The notes below the pieces were generated by a model. It was given only the letters and a program-made list of their open reading frames with translations, had not been told where the DNA came from and made no database searches. Below are positions 11,401 through 20,302 of a stretch of 64,000 bases of DNA, in pieces. Every line of letters starts with the position of its first letter. Position 1 is the stretch's first letter. A program made the translations under genes and the position numbers. Origin of the DNA: Leishmania mexicana MHOM/GT/2001/U1103 (lineage: Eukaryota; Euglenozoa; Kinetoplastea; Trypanosomatida; Trypanosomatidae); the NCBI RefSeq assembly GCF_000234665.1, contig NC_018321.1:534594-598593 (forward strand), in the 5' to 3' direction.

Positions 11401-11921
11401 CGCGCCACGGCAGCGGCGCTGGTCCGCCAGACAGGAGTGCATGCGCCTACGCGGCTTCGAACAACGCCGCCGACGCCCAGGCCGTCACGCCCGCCATGCT
11501 GTTTGGCGAGTTTGCCTTGTGCCTCGTGGCGATGGGTATACTGACGGCGGAGGTGACCCTCTGGCGGTCCTTGTCCGTGCCATCTTTGCTACGCAGCTGG
11601 CCGATCCTTCTGCAGCTGTGCGGCATCGGCGCCGCTTTGGTCTGGCTTGCCTTTGCGCTGGGCCTCGCCGTCGCGCCGAAGGGCCGCAGCGCAGGAAGCG
11701 GGCTGCACCGCCACAGCATCTTCACGGGCTTCGCGGACTGGCAGTGCTCCGCTTGTCTCTCCCTGAACTTCTCACGCAACCGACGCTGCTTCATCTGCCG
11801 TGCACCATACGACCCGCACCGGTGCGTGGTGCTCTTCAGCAGCCGCTATCCACCAGAGCCGCCCCTGATGGACCCAGACCACTCCGCCTACGCGGCGTAC
11901 TACAGCATCACTGCGGTTTAG
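8436..11921 (+). CDS. XRN-family 5'-3' exoribonuclease with membrane segments and C-terminal zinc finger
   Basis: 1161 aa. It begins with the invariant XRN start MGVPKFAAWL and YIDLNGLIHPC. Further XRN catalytic-core motifs follow in order: SDSNTAGEGEHKI (about 279-291), GLDADLIFL with Asp316 and Asp318, IDDF and GNDFLPHLP (about 566-583, including Asp567, Asp568 and Asp579), and WAWYYPFHHAP (about 710). These residues hold the metal ions that degrade 5'-monophosphorylated RNA. Low-complexity inserts separate the motifs, for example about 370-450. The C-terminus is unusual. Two hydrophobic stretches at about 1023-1043 and 1054-1079 look like membrane segments. They are followed by a RanBP2-type zinc finger at about 1102-1129 (Trp1102, CxxC then CxxC). 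Trypanosomatids have several XRNs (XRNA to XRND); this one is more likely B, C or D than the cytosolic decay enzyme XRNA, but I cannot tell which. Confidence 0.88.
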   Translation: MGVPKFAAWLTRKYPSMVMDSCPGDVHGLYIDLNGLIHPCCHDEHDPSVALRTQEEKLRSICLAIETLVVTVRPQRVIYIAIDGVVPRAKLNQQRARRYMSSAVPLTDTDKPTRGGSHKMSATIVAAIEKEFTQAECDGVERELADVSQALMGDVLYGGCAAMALAEDTTEKAEVHTLAAAPWVTVPTLASQGEKGACCAAAAQIGRQPAAAASPAKFDSNCISPGTAFMDAVATAVRDYIRRKLAPKESDGGGEAVAEAGASPAATCAHWAGLTVVFSDSNTAGEGEHKIFDFLRTQSAFPGFNGSGCHVIAGLDADLIFLSLSLHIPRVVILRDHKRSSYEQALLPDTAGGTLITKRVPPKAKPRPVRRPGVFSSSMSSIDSAAAPTAAAEDEVALASGTASMAAPSDGTDEGGPFWGSEAHSSPASPATVAPATAPPQHIADMVVEPSKGYEYFDVDVVGASVVSEVYQLCLENGMQLRGDPLECAANCVSANGFCFYRYKGTSSREVDGGADFDGDGSGDAKAVSSAATKGGGRRRGKLDGKPKAPPPPFHPCTSTSNSKIIDDFIVLGVLLGNDFLPHLPSVYCGESAMDTLMDVYVRAVLPYGYLTGGEYEIQLLQLERLFRAYAAVEAARFRQFVIQSGAMTPHDAATPELCSAADRRCWRDVYVRTTSLRDEAGAQAACRSYVEGMRFVWRYYSSISLQVSWAWYYPFHHAPLALDIADFLRAQGPQVQTTLAAPKLEWQPPSPFCQLLCILPSPSCQLVPDALRATMASPPAELADTFPRRWVVDRTGAYGKDHLATALLPFANVPRLQELVAAASGTYTEAEQQRNALRSGHLVFEGQPAPPAKDSTDASADATPTAATAGNFTDPTASERAERAPFPKPRRASPARKVPPVAGSAAAMMRGYRIQGSGLSVLSAGEKPADMRDYTAIVCSSLVEVVPPLSRPRTYSYTVPIPSLTVLPDGSRLAAERPPQHRRGGRRPRHGSGAGPPDRSACAYAASNNAADAQAVTPAMLFGEFALCLVAMGILTAEVTLWRSLSVPSLLRSWPILLQLCGIGAALVWLAFALGLAVAPKGRSAGSGLHRHSIFTGFADWQCSACLSLNFSRNRRCFICRAPYDPHRCVVLFSSRYPPEPPLMDPDHSAYAAYYSITAV

Positions 11922-14318
11922 CCACGGCTTTTGTTGAGGAAAGGTTCTGCGTGCGGTCCACACCGCACGGTGCTGCGGGCTGTGTGGCGGCGCGTGCGTG
12001 GTGTCACGATCTCGGACTTGCGAGCGATTTTGACATGGCGAGAAACCCGAGATGGCAGACTCAAGCAACGAAAGTCGACAGCGCACGCGCACGCGCAGGG
12101 CCTGTAGCGGCGGGCTGTTGCAGCTCGACGTTGGCGTGAGGCGGGAGAGGAGGGGAAGGGGCTGAGGAGGGCCGCCTCCGCTTGAAGGTGTTCGATCGAA
12201 GCACGACTTCGTCTTCTCCTCTTGTGCATCGGCGCCATCCTCCCCCCCTCCCCGTTTCCTTCAGTTTCGCTATCTTCTCTCGCTCGCTCTCTGGCGAGAC
12301 CACCTGGCGGTCTTGTGCGCCACATCGTCTTGACTCGTGGCAGAGCCCTTGCCCCTCAACGCTGTGCACGCACCCCGTGCTGCTCCGCATCGGCGTTGCT
12401 TGCCGCACCTCGTCGCCCCCCTCCCTTTGTTTTCTCCTCGCTCACACACGCATATATGTCTATGTATCCGTACAACTCCAGCAGGCACAGCTGTGCATGG
12501 CGAGAGCATGTCGCTGGACTTGGGAAGCAGATCTCGAACGAGGATCGGGCTCGGCGGAACACAAGCGATATAAGTGCACGTGAAGAGGGTGGACGGTGCC
12601 GAGCCGAGGACGTGGTAGCATTCGGCGTGCGCGCGGGGGACCGTCTGGGCACGAGTGAGTGGGACGGGCGCATTCTCTCTTCACCTCCTCCGCCCTTTTT
12701 TATCGACGGCTCTGTAGAGGCCATCAATGTGCGGACGAAGGCGGTGCAGCGCTGTCGTTTCTCTAAACACAAGCGCCCGCGAAGGCAAAGGGGTTTGCAA
12801 GAGACGAACGCCCTCCCCCTCACTGGTCTCTCTGCCTGTTGTGGGCGTTGTTTGCTGTCTTCTCCCATCTCTCCCCTCCCGTCTCTCCCCTTCCATCTGA
12901 GGCGCCAACGACGACGGCGAGGCGGCAATCATGAGCGCATCGCGCTTTTCCCTTTGTCGGACGCGGGCAGCTGCCGATGAACATGTGCAAACGGGGAGGG
13001 AGGAGAGAGGATGGTTGCTCCCTTGTCCACGACGACACGACAGGTGCCCTTGGCCGGTGTACATGATGAACTCGTGGCACCCCCACGTGCGGCCATCAGC
13101 TCTCTGTCCTTCGGTGCTCAGCCCTGTGTGGTACGCCTATCGCTGCTTCATCACCGTGTCAGCGCCGTCCTCACGTTGTCTTTTACGGTGCCGTCTTGTA
13201 TCGGCCTCTGCACTTGCGTTGCAGTCAGCGTGTCGCCATGCAGCATCCCAGCTCCCAGATCTGTGAAGAAGCTGGCACACCGACAGCTCACTGCACCCCC
13301 TCCGGCGGTGTTGAGCGGGTGGCACTGTCTACATGGACTGCGCAACAAGAGAGAGGCCCCTCCCCCTTCCCCCCTCCCCCCACACACCCCACCAACATGT
13401 GTAAGCACCCCTGCGACGGCGCAAGAAATTTGTCATGGCCCGTCTCGCGAGTAGCGTAATGTCTGCGTGGGCTCTCTCTCCCTCTCGCACAAGAAGACGC
13501 CGAAGTTGTGCTCGACCAGTGCCCCATCGCCGCGAATCGGATAAGGTGTGGTCCTGGCCACAGGTCTGCCTAAAAGGCTCAATGCGGCCCGCGCGTGTAG
13601 CGAAGGCGTGGTCCAACTTGTGCGCCCCCCAAAAAAAAACGCGGGCGGAGCGCTGAAAAGCTCACGCGGCCAGACGGAAGCGTCGGCGATGCGCCCCACA
13701 CTCTTTCCATTCCTGGACCTTCTTCCTCCCTACCCAGTTGCGCGACAACGTTGACGTGCACGACCGCAACAGGAAAATGGCGCAGCCCCCGAGCTTTGCT
13801 CCTGCTTGGACTTGATCGTTCTGGTCTTATGCTTTCGTGCCGCTCCCCACCCTCCCCCTTCTTCCTCCATCTCGTCGTCTATGGGCCGGCGCCTGCGTGC
13901 GTGTGTGTGTGTCACCATGCACGGATGAACCCCCCCCCTCCCCCCGACAGACACGACCACCAACCTATCGCGGCACCTCGCCTCCCCCCTCCCCCGCCTC
14001 TACTGCATCAGCGGCCCAGCCACAGGCACGGAGGGAAGAAAGACGGCAGTCACAACGGCTCCTCCCCCCTCTCACGCCATCTTTTCCACCGCTTTTTTTT
14101 TCACTCGCCTCTTCGCGTCGCAGATTTTTCGATCAGCTTCGGGGAGGGGCTACTCTCACTGTTGGTTGTGCCTGTCCTTCTCTCCCCTCCTGCCTCACCA
14201 CCACCACCACCACCATCGCTAACCCCCGCACCCCCCTCTTGGAGTGAGCGCTTCGACGCTGCTTGACTCGCCGCCGCGTCCCCCTCCTCTCTCTCCTTTT
14301 CTGTCGTCACGCGGCCTC
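11922..14318. other. Intergenic region, XRN to USP
   Basis: Mostly low-complexity CT-rich DNA. An open frame from the ATG at 12456 to 12980 (174 codons) has mixed third-base composition and no recognisable domain, so it is not called as a gene. A C6A9 run lies at about 13625-13639. The right end has a long T/C tract and the USP splice acceptor. Confidence 0.55.
14122..14123 (+). promoter_or_regulatory. Predicted spliced-leader acceptor of USP
   Basis: An AG follows a T9 run and CACTCGCCTCTTCGCGTCGC. No AG occurs between about 14245 and the ATG at 14319, so the acceptor must lie upstream of that stretch. Confidence 0.55.
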
Positions 14319-16211
14319 ATGACGAACCCGTCCAACTCCAACCTGCAGGCGCTGCGCGAGGAGCTCTGCGCGCCTGGCCTGGATCAGGGTCACCTCTTCG
14401 AGGGATGGCCGGAGACCGTGGATGAGTGCAACGAGAGGCAGGTCGCCCTCCTCACAGAGCTGTACATGTTTTCCAGCGTGTATCCCGGCGGCGTCGTTCA
14501 GTACATCCGTAACGGACGCGAGCTGCTGGCGCGTGAGAGCGAGGAGGTGGACTTTGCAGCGCTGGAGATGCCCCCTCTCATCTTCGAGGCGCCGTCGCTG
14601 CACCGGCGCACGGCGGAGAGGACAGCTCTGGAGAAAGCCGGCGCGGTGATGCTGTGCAAGACGGTGTTCGTGCTGGTTGCTGGCGGTCTGGGCGAGCGTC
14701 TGGGCTACTCGAACATCAAGGTGGGCCTGCCAGTGGAGACGGCGACGAACACAGCGTATCTCGCCTACTACCTCCAGTGGGCACAGCGGGTGGGGGGGAA
14801 GGAGGTACCGTTTGTGATAATGACCTCTGACGACACGCACGACCGCACGCTGCAGCTCCTGCGCGAGCTGCAGATGGAGGTGCCCAACTTGCATGTGCTC
14901 AAGCAGGGGCAGGCCTTCTGCTTCGCCGACAGCGCCGCGCACCTCGCCGTGGACGATACAGGAAGGCTGCTGCGCAAGCCGCACGGTCACGGTGACGTGC
15001 ACTCCCTCATCTACAACGCGACTGGGAAGAGAGACGTGGCGCGGGACTCCGGCGACGGTACCGCGACGGCGCAGCCACTCGTGAACGAGTGGCTGGCGGC
15101 CGGCTACGAGTCCATTGTCTTCATGCAGGACACCAACGCCGGCGCGATGATCACAATCCCCATCAGCCTCGCCTTGAGCGCCGAGCATTCACTCGACATG
15201 AACTTCACCTGCATCCCTCGTGTGCCGAAGGAGTCGATTGGGCTGCTATGCCGAGCCAAGAAGAACAGCGGCGGTCCGTGGCTGGTCGCGAACGTGGAGT
15301 ACAATATCTTTGCCGAGGTCTCGCGCACGCTTAACAAGGATGGCGGCGAAGAAGTCGGGGACTCCACTGGCTTCTCCCCGTTCCCTGGGAGCGTCAACAC
15401 CCTCGTGTTCAAGCTCTCCAGCTACGTGGACCGGCTGCGGGAGTCGCACGGTGTCGTGCCGGAGTTCATCAACCCCAAGTACTCGGACGAGACGCGTCGC
15501 TCCTTCAGAAAGCCCGCACGCATCGAGTCCCTCATGCAGGACATCGCGCTGCTCTTCTCTGAGGACGACTACCGCGTCGGCGGCACCGTCTTCGAGCGAT
15601 TTTCGTACCAGCCAGTGAAGAACTCGCTTGAGGGGGCGGCGGCGCTCGTGGCGCAGGGTAACAGCGCCTACTGCGCCGCCACGGCTGAGGCGGACTTCTA
15701 CGAACTGCAGCGGCGCCGTCTCAAGGCCATCGGCCTGCCGCTCTTCTACAGCTCACACGCGGAGGTGACGGTGGCGAACGGCGCCGTTGGCGTGCATCTC
15801 TTCCCGATCATCGTGCTGGATGCCATGTGCGCGTCAAGCGGATCCCTCGACGACCTTTCGAGCGTCTTTCCGACGCCGGAAAAGGTGCACATCGATCAGC
15901 ACAGCACCTTGATTCTTGAGGGTCGCGTCATTATTGAAAGCCTGGAGCTATACGGCGCACTCACGATTCGCGGCCCGACAGACCCGACGGCGCTGCCGCA
16001 CGTAGTACGCAACGCTGTGGTGCGCAATGCCGGTTGGTCGGTACACGCGATCTTGCCCCTCTGTGCTGAGGGCGACAGCAGGTTGCCCGAGGTGGACCGC
16101 ATCCGCGGATTTGTGCTGGAGAAGACGGCCATGACGGTGATGGACTGCCATACGAAAGGCGAGTCGGAGGCCGGTGAGCCGTCTGGTGCGGCTGACCCGG
16201 CCAAGCTGTAG
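14319..16211 (+). CDS. USP: UDP-sugar pyrophosphorylase with C-terminal AKL
   Basis: 630 aa, the length I recall for the structurally solved L. major enzyme. It makes UDP-sugars (UDP-Glc, UDP-Gal and others) plus pyrophosphate from UTP and sugar-1-phosphates, feeding the glycoconjugate and surface-glycan pathways. The nucleotide-binding loop GGLGERLG is at 122-129 and continues as GYSNIKVGLPVE; the substrate region VFMQDTNAGAM is near 267-277; NVEYN follows further on. The frame is open upstream to 14244, but the first codon there is GTG, so 14319 is the first ATG. The last three residues are AKL, a canonical PTS1-type tripeptide, which suggests import into glycosomes. UDP-glucose pyrophosphorylase is a related enzyme, but the sequence fits the USP branch better. 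Confidence 0.92.
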   Translation: MTNPSNSNLQALREELCAPGLDQGHLFEGWPETVDECNERQVALLTELYMFSSVYPGGVVQYIRNGRELLARESEEVDFAALEMPPLIFEAPSLHRRTAERTALEKAGAVMLCKTVFVLVAGGLGERLGYSNIKVGLPVETATNTAYLAYYLQWAQRVGGKEVPFVIMTSDDTHDRTLQLLRELQMEVPNLHVLKQGQAFCFADSAAHLAVDDTGRLLRKPHGHGDVHSLIYNATGKRDVARDSGDGTATAQPLVNEWLAAGYESIVFMQDTNAGAMITIPISLALSAEHSLDMNFTCIPRVPKESIGLLCRAKKNSGGPWLVANVEYNIFAEVSRTLNKDGGEEVGDSTGFSPFPGSVNTLVFKLSSYVDRLRESHGVVPEFINPKYSDETRRSFRKPARIESLMQDIALLFSEDDYRVGGTVFERFSYQPVKNSLEGAAALVAQGNSAYCAATAEADFYELQRRRLKAIGLPLFYSSHAEVTVANGAVGVHLFPIIVLDAMCASSGSLDDLSSVFPTPEKVHIDQHSTLILEGRVIIESLELYGALTIRGPTDPTALPHVVRNAVVRNAGWSVHAILPLCAEGDSRLPEVDRIRGFVLEKTAMTVMDCHTKGESEAGEPSGAADPAKL

Positions 16212-17232
16212 GTGCTGTTGTCGCGAGGGTGCTTGCTTGTGTGGGTGTTCCAGAGGAGTTGAGTGGGCACCGGCTTTGCCGGCGCACCGAGCCGTCTTTC
16301 TCAGTGACGGCGCGTGTAGGCACCCCAGCGCGGGGGCACACGCCGGTGGGAGAGTGCCGTGTACCAGTCCACACACAGCGCGACACCGTTGGCCGTCTTA
16401 CCTCCCTGCCATGAATTCCTACTTGCCCTTCGCATCTCTGCAAGCCGCAGCAGAAGGTGTAGGACGGCGGTGGGCTTTCACTCCCCCCTCCGGTGGCGGG
16501 TGTCGGCCACGGACACTTGCGCGAAGCACTAGTGCCACACCTTAGAAGCAATAACAACAGCTCAGAAAAGACGGAAACGGTATGTCGCGGCGACTCGGTG
16601 CCGTCAGCGAAGGGAGGGAGACCTGGCGGCCACTCTGCCCCTCCCTCCCTCCCTCCCACACGAATACATGCCACGTACACGGAGGCAAGCCAAACGGGCG
16701 TAGAGCCACGCTGCGGACCCGCGCATGCGGGCGGTTGTGCGTCTGCGTTCACTTGCGCACGCCGCGCTTCCACGCAGCCGTCGCTCACGTGAGGTCGCTC
16801 CGCGCTGGCCAGCGACTCGCCTTTGCCTCTGCTCCTCGAATGCATGTTTCTGTCCCTCACGAGCTCCCTTTGCGATGCTTTACTTGCACGAAGGACTCCG
16901 TACTCTGTCAATGTGCGAGAGCGGCACGGCATCGAAAGCCCTCCCCTCCCCCACCCCACCCGCCACACACCGCCACACCGCCACACCGGCGCACACGTGC
17001 GCACCGCGCCACTGCAGCTGTGTCTGCGCATCACTTCAGATCCACGCTTGTGCCTCAGCCAACGCTGCGCGTTTCCGGACCGCGCGCTGCGTCTCTGCCT
17101 GCCAAAATCCCTGGTGGCCGTCACTGCCCATCCTACGGCCAAAGACGCCCACACGCATACACCCTCTGTGCCAACGCGTGTATGCATCTCCCTCACTAGA
17201 GAGCCAAGCAACCCAGCTCTCTTCTATCGCTC
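16212..17232. other. Intergenic region after USP
   Basis: Low-complexity C-rich DNA with no gene recognised. A possible splice acceptor for the next gene is the AG at 17198-17199, after ATCTCCCTCACT. Confidence 0.55.
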
Positions 17233-19320
17233 ATGCCAATCATTCTCCGTGTGTGCGTGACCATCGAGTCGGACGCGGCTCTGCCGTCGGCGTCAATGGC
17301 ATCTTCGCCACACGCTGCTGCTGCGACGACGGCCCCCGCAGATGCGAGGAGTGCGCAACACCTCGACCCTCTACACCAACAGCGGCCTGCGCCACAGACA
17401 TCAGCCCCAAGGCTGCCTAGCTCACCAGGGCTGCAGCATGACTCGGCTTCGCTGCCGAAGCGTCGTCACAGGTCGCTCCTGTGGCTATCGATGCAGGTGA
17501 CGCTGACCACGACGGTGGAGGAGGTCCTCAAGCAGGTTCAGGAGACGGTGGAACAGCGCATGCGTACTTCAGTGTGCGCCGCCTACACACATGACCACCA
17601 CCACGAGATCAGCCCGGGCGACAGCGCCCATTGTTCCCTAGGCAGCCCTACTTCGCTGCTGGACCGCAGCGGTGGCAAGGATCACCATAGCGGTTCCGTC
17701 GTGGATGGTACCCACGCAACTGACCCGTCGGTTTCTCGTACTCCTCATCCGACAGACTGTGTACACGAGGCGGAACTCTGTCTCTGCCTGCAAGACAAGG
17801 ATGGTGAGTACCACTGGGTCGGCGGCGCGCACCACTTCCAGAAGGTGGCCGTGCTGCGAGCGCCGTTCGTCACGGAAGTGTGTCTCCGCACGCACGCCGT
17901 CTTCGAGGAAGAGCGGCGCCGGCTGCGTCGCGAGGCGCGGCAAGAGCGAACTTCATCAGCACGGTCGTCGTCGTTGTCATTGTCGCTGGCCTTGGCATCA
18001 CACGCGTCGTCTCTACTTCCTAGCCTATACCGCAGCGCTGAGGACACTCGAAACGTCAGCGACAGCCGTGAGCGCAGCGATGAGCGTGCGGACCAGCGTG
18101 CTAAGAGCGCACAAGCAAAGCGAGGAGGTGCGTCCGGCAGTGACCCGGCCGCTTCGGCTGCCACAATGACAGCCAACGAAGACCATGCGGCTCACATGCT
18201 GACTGGCCAGTCGTTAGCGAGGAAGGCCAGCGGGCTAAGGTTCGCTTTCTTGAAGGGTGTTGTGGTGCCCATGGCCGTGCTGCGGCAGTGCAACCCTCAA
18301 TACGCCATGGTTGGCAAGCACCACCCACACGGCCGCACCCCTCGACAGTATGCAGAGATGCGAGTACCAGCTGATATGCAGACGGAGCCACTTGATGACT
18401 CCCTGTGCAGCTCTGAGAATGCAGCGTCCAGCGGCACGGCACATGTCAATGCGAAGGAGTCGGTCCCTCATGCCTCTGGTCATGCGGAGACGTTGCCGCC
18501 ACGAGTGACAGCGGTGCCAACTTCGGATAGACTTGGCGACACGGCATTGCGGTCTCCCGCCTCGCCGCACAGCACCAGCACCCCGGCAACTAGAGGCATC
18601 TCAGCTGAGACACCTTGTCTCGCTGCCGCGCTGATGCCGACATCTTCCTCGTCGCCGTCCGCGTCCTCGACGTCGACGCCACCAAGCCGCTCCGTGCCGC
18701 TTGACCGGTCGTGCGGAGCCGTCGAGGACGCCCATGGTCCCCGTTCCCACCCTTCGGTTCTCGACACACACCAAGCCCATCCCTACCACTCGACCGCGGC
18801 AGCGGCGGTGCGCACTGCTACAGCGGCAGGGCCAGTCCGCCTGGTGACGCACGCCACGACGGTGGAGAGGGGGAGCGAAGCGAATGACCCGCGTGCCACA
18901 GCGGATACACGGTGTATGCGAGGGACCGTCAAAGGGCAGGCGTGCGAGGCTTTAGCCAGCGAGGAAGCCGCAGCCCGCATCGCCTTGGCAGCAGCGCAGC
19001 AGGACTACACCGCCGCGCTAGCCGAGTACAGGGAAGTGGTGGGGTGTTCATCTGTCAAGTCCACCGCGGTAGGCGAGTGTGAGGTGCAGCCCTTGCAGCC
19101 GGCTCCGTGTGCTGATGCAGAGCTGGTGGCTCTCCTGCAGCGGAGGATTGAACTGCAGAGGCAGCTAGATGTGTGCCGGGAGGCGGAGCAACAGTGTGAG
19201 CTGCTGACCATGCTGGCCGAGCGCCTAGAGGAGGAGGTGCGGGAGCAGGAGGAGCGTCGCGTGCTGCGGCCGCCGCTACGCCACGGCAATGGCAGTGCTG
19301 CAGTCGTGACTGGCTACTAA
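17233..19320 (+). CDS. Hypothetical kinetoplastid protein with C-terminal coiled coil
   Basis: 695 aa, not recognised. After a low-complexity N-terminus, residues about 80-105 (SLLWLSMQVTLTTTVEEVLK onward) and 180-230 look folded and carry a strand-helix pattern. The span between them is His/Ser-rich. The middle (about 250-560) is Ser/Thr/Pro/Ala-rich and probably disordered. A Glu/Gln/Leu-rich coiled coil covers about 575-685. The start is ATG; Met22 is an alternative. The long open frame and high third-position GC support a real gene. It resembles the next gene in layout: a short N-terminal fold, a disordered middle and a coiled coil. Confidence 0.72.
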   Translation: MPIILRVCVTIESDAALPSASMASSPHAAAATTAPADARSAQHLDPLHQQRPAPQTSAPRLPSSPGLQHDSASLPKRRHRSLLWLSMQVTLTTTVEEVLKQVQETVEQRMRTSVCAAYTHDHHHEISPGDSAHCSLGSPTSLLDRSGGKDHHSGSVVDGTHATDPSVSRTPHPTDCVHEAELCLCLQDKDGEYHWVGGAHHFQKVAVLRAPFVTEVCLRTHAVFEEERRRLRREARQERTSSARSSSLSLSLALASHASSLLPSLYRSAEDTRNVSDSRERSDERADQRAKSAQAKRGGASGSDPAASAATMTANEDHAAHMLTGQSLARKASGLRFAFLKGVVVPMAVLRQCNPQYAMVGKHHPHGRTPRQYAEMRVPADMQTEPLDDSLCSSENAASSGTAHVNAKESVPHASGHAETLPPRVTAVPTSDRLGDTALRSPASPHSTSTPATRGISAETPCLAAALMPTSSSSPSASSTSTPPSRSVPLDRSCGAVEDAHGPRSHPSVLDTHQAHPYHSTAAAAVRTATAAGPVRLVTHATTVERGSEANDPRATADTRCMRGTVKGQACEALASEEAAARIALAAAQQDYTAALAEYREVVGCSSVKSTAVGECEVQPLQPAPCADAELVALLQRRIELQRQLDVCREAEQQCELLTMLAERLEEEVREQEERRVLRPPLRHGNGSAAVVTGY

Positions 19321-20302
19321 AGTGATAGGGGAGGGTCTTTGTGTGTGTGTGTGTGGGTAAGTACGGGGGTGGCGGGGCGGAGGGACGGCGATCCCGTACG
19401 CACAAGCGTTCCGCAGAAAATATTCGACCGCCCTTTCTCTTCCTTGTAATTCGTGTGCCGAATATCTGCCGGTTGTCTCTCGTGCCGTGTGCGCGTACGA
19501 GGCACGGAGAACGATGAGGTGATGGGGTGCGATAGCCTTTCCCACAGCAAGCTTCCCCCTCCTCCTCCTCCAAGGCGGAAAGGAACGGGGCCACGTGACG
19601 CTACGCAGTGGTGGAGGAACTCGTCGCTTGCATGCGCATGCGGGGCAGGTGTGTATCTACGTATGGGCTATGTAACTCGCTTGATGGCATCCTTCGACGG
19701 CACTGGATGACACCGCGCACGTGCACCCAGCGTGGACTCTTTTAGCGGGCGCTTCTCGAAACGGTACGTGCATGCACCTTACACAGATGCGCGCCCACGC
19801 TCGCGGGCGCCGGTGTAAATGAGGTGCATGCCAGCGCACGCTGCCGCCCATACGCAATGGTGCCGCTCGCCACTCTTCCCCTGTTGTACACCGGCGGCCC
19901 TTCTTCTACCCCCGCATGGGTACACCCCGCGTCGGCCCCCCACCCCTACCCCCATCCATCCTTTACCTTCCCTTGGCTGTGCACGTTTGGGGCACTTCAT
20001 CGTACCCACCCGCATCTGCAGCGCACGCTCTCATCCTGCTTGTGGGAGGCGTACCACCGACGTACCTTCCATACGAACCCATAGATCTGCGTCGTGGCCT
20101 TGCTGCTTTTCGTGCGTCTCGACGGGCTTGTTACTCTGGCGCAGGGGTGGGGGCTAGCGAACACACACGCACGTGCTCACGAATCGTAGACGCGGCTTTC
20201 TTCCCCCGCATCTTTTCTTGATGCGGAGTGCCCTCTCGAGAACAGGCACGAGGCACAGGCACCCCCAGACACACTAAAACTACCCCCATCACCCCACTAC
20301 AC
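19321..20302. other. Intergenic region between two hypothetical genes
   Basis: Contains a GT microsatellite at about 19338-19354 and CT-rich sequence. No gene was recognised. Confidence 0.6.
20227..20228 (+). promoter_or_regulatory. Predicted spliced-leader acceptor
   Basis: An AG follows CTTTCTTCCCCCGCATCTTTTCTT, 75 bases upstream of the ATG at 20303. Confidence 0.5.

Noticed and set aside
12456..12980. A 174-codon open frame between XRN and USP
   Set aside because: Mixed third-base composition and no recognisable domain. It remains possible but unsupported.
14244..14318. N-terminal extension of USP
   Set aside because: The upstream codon is GTG, and starting at 14319 gives the known 630-residue length.
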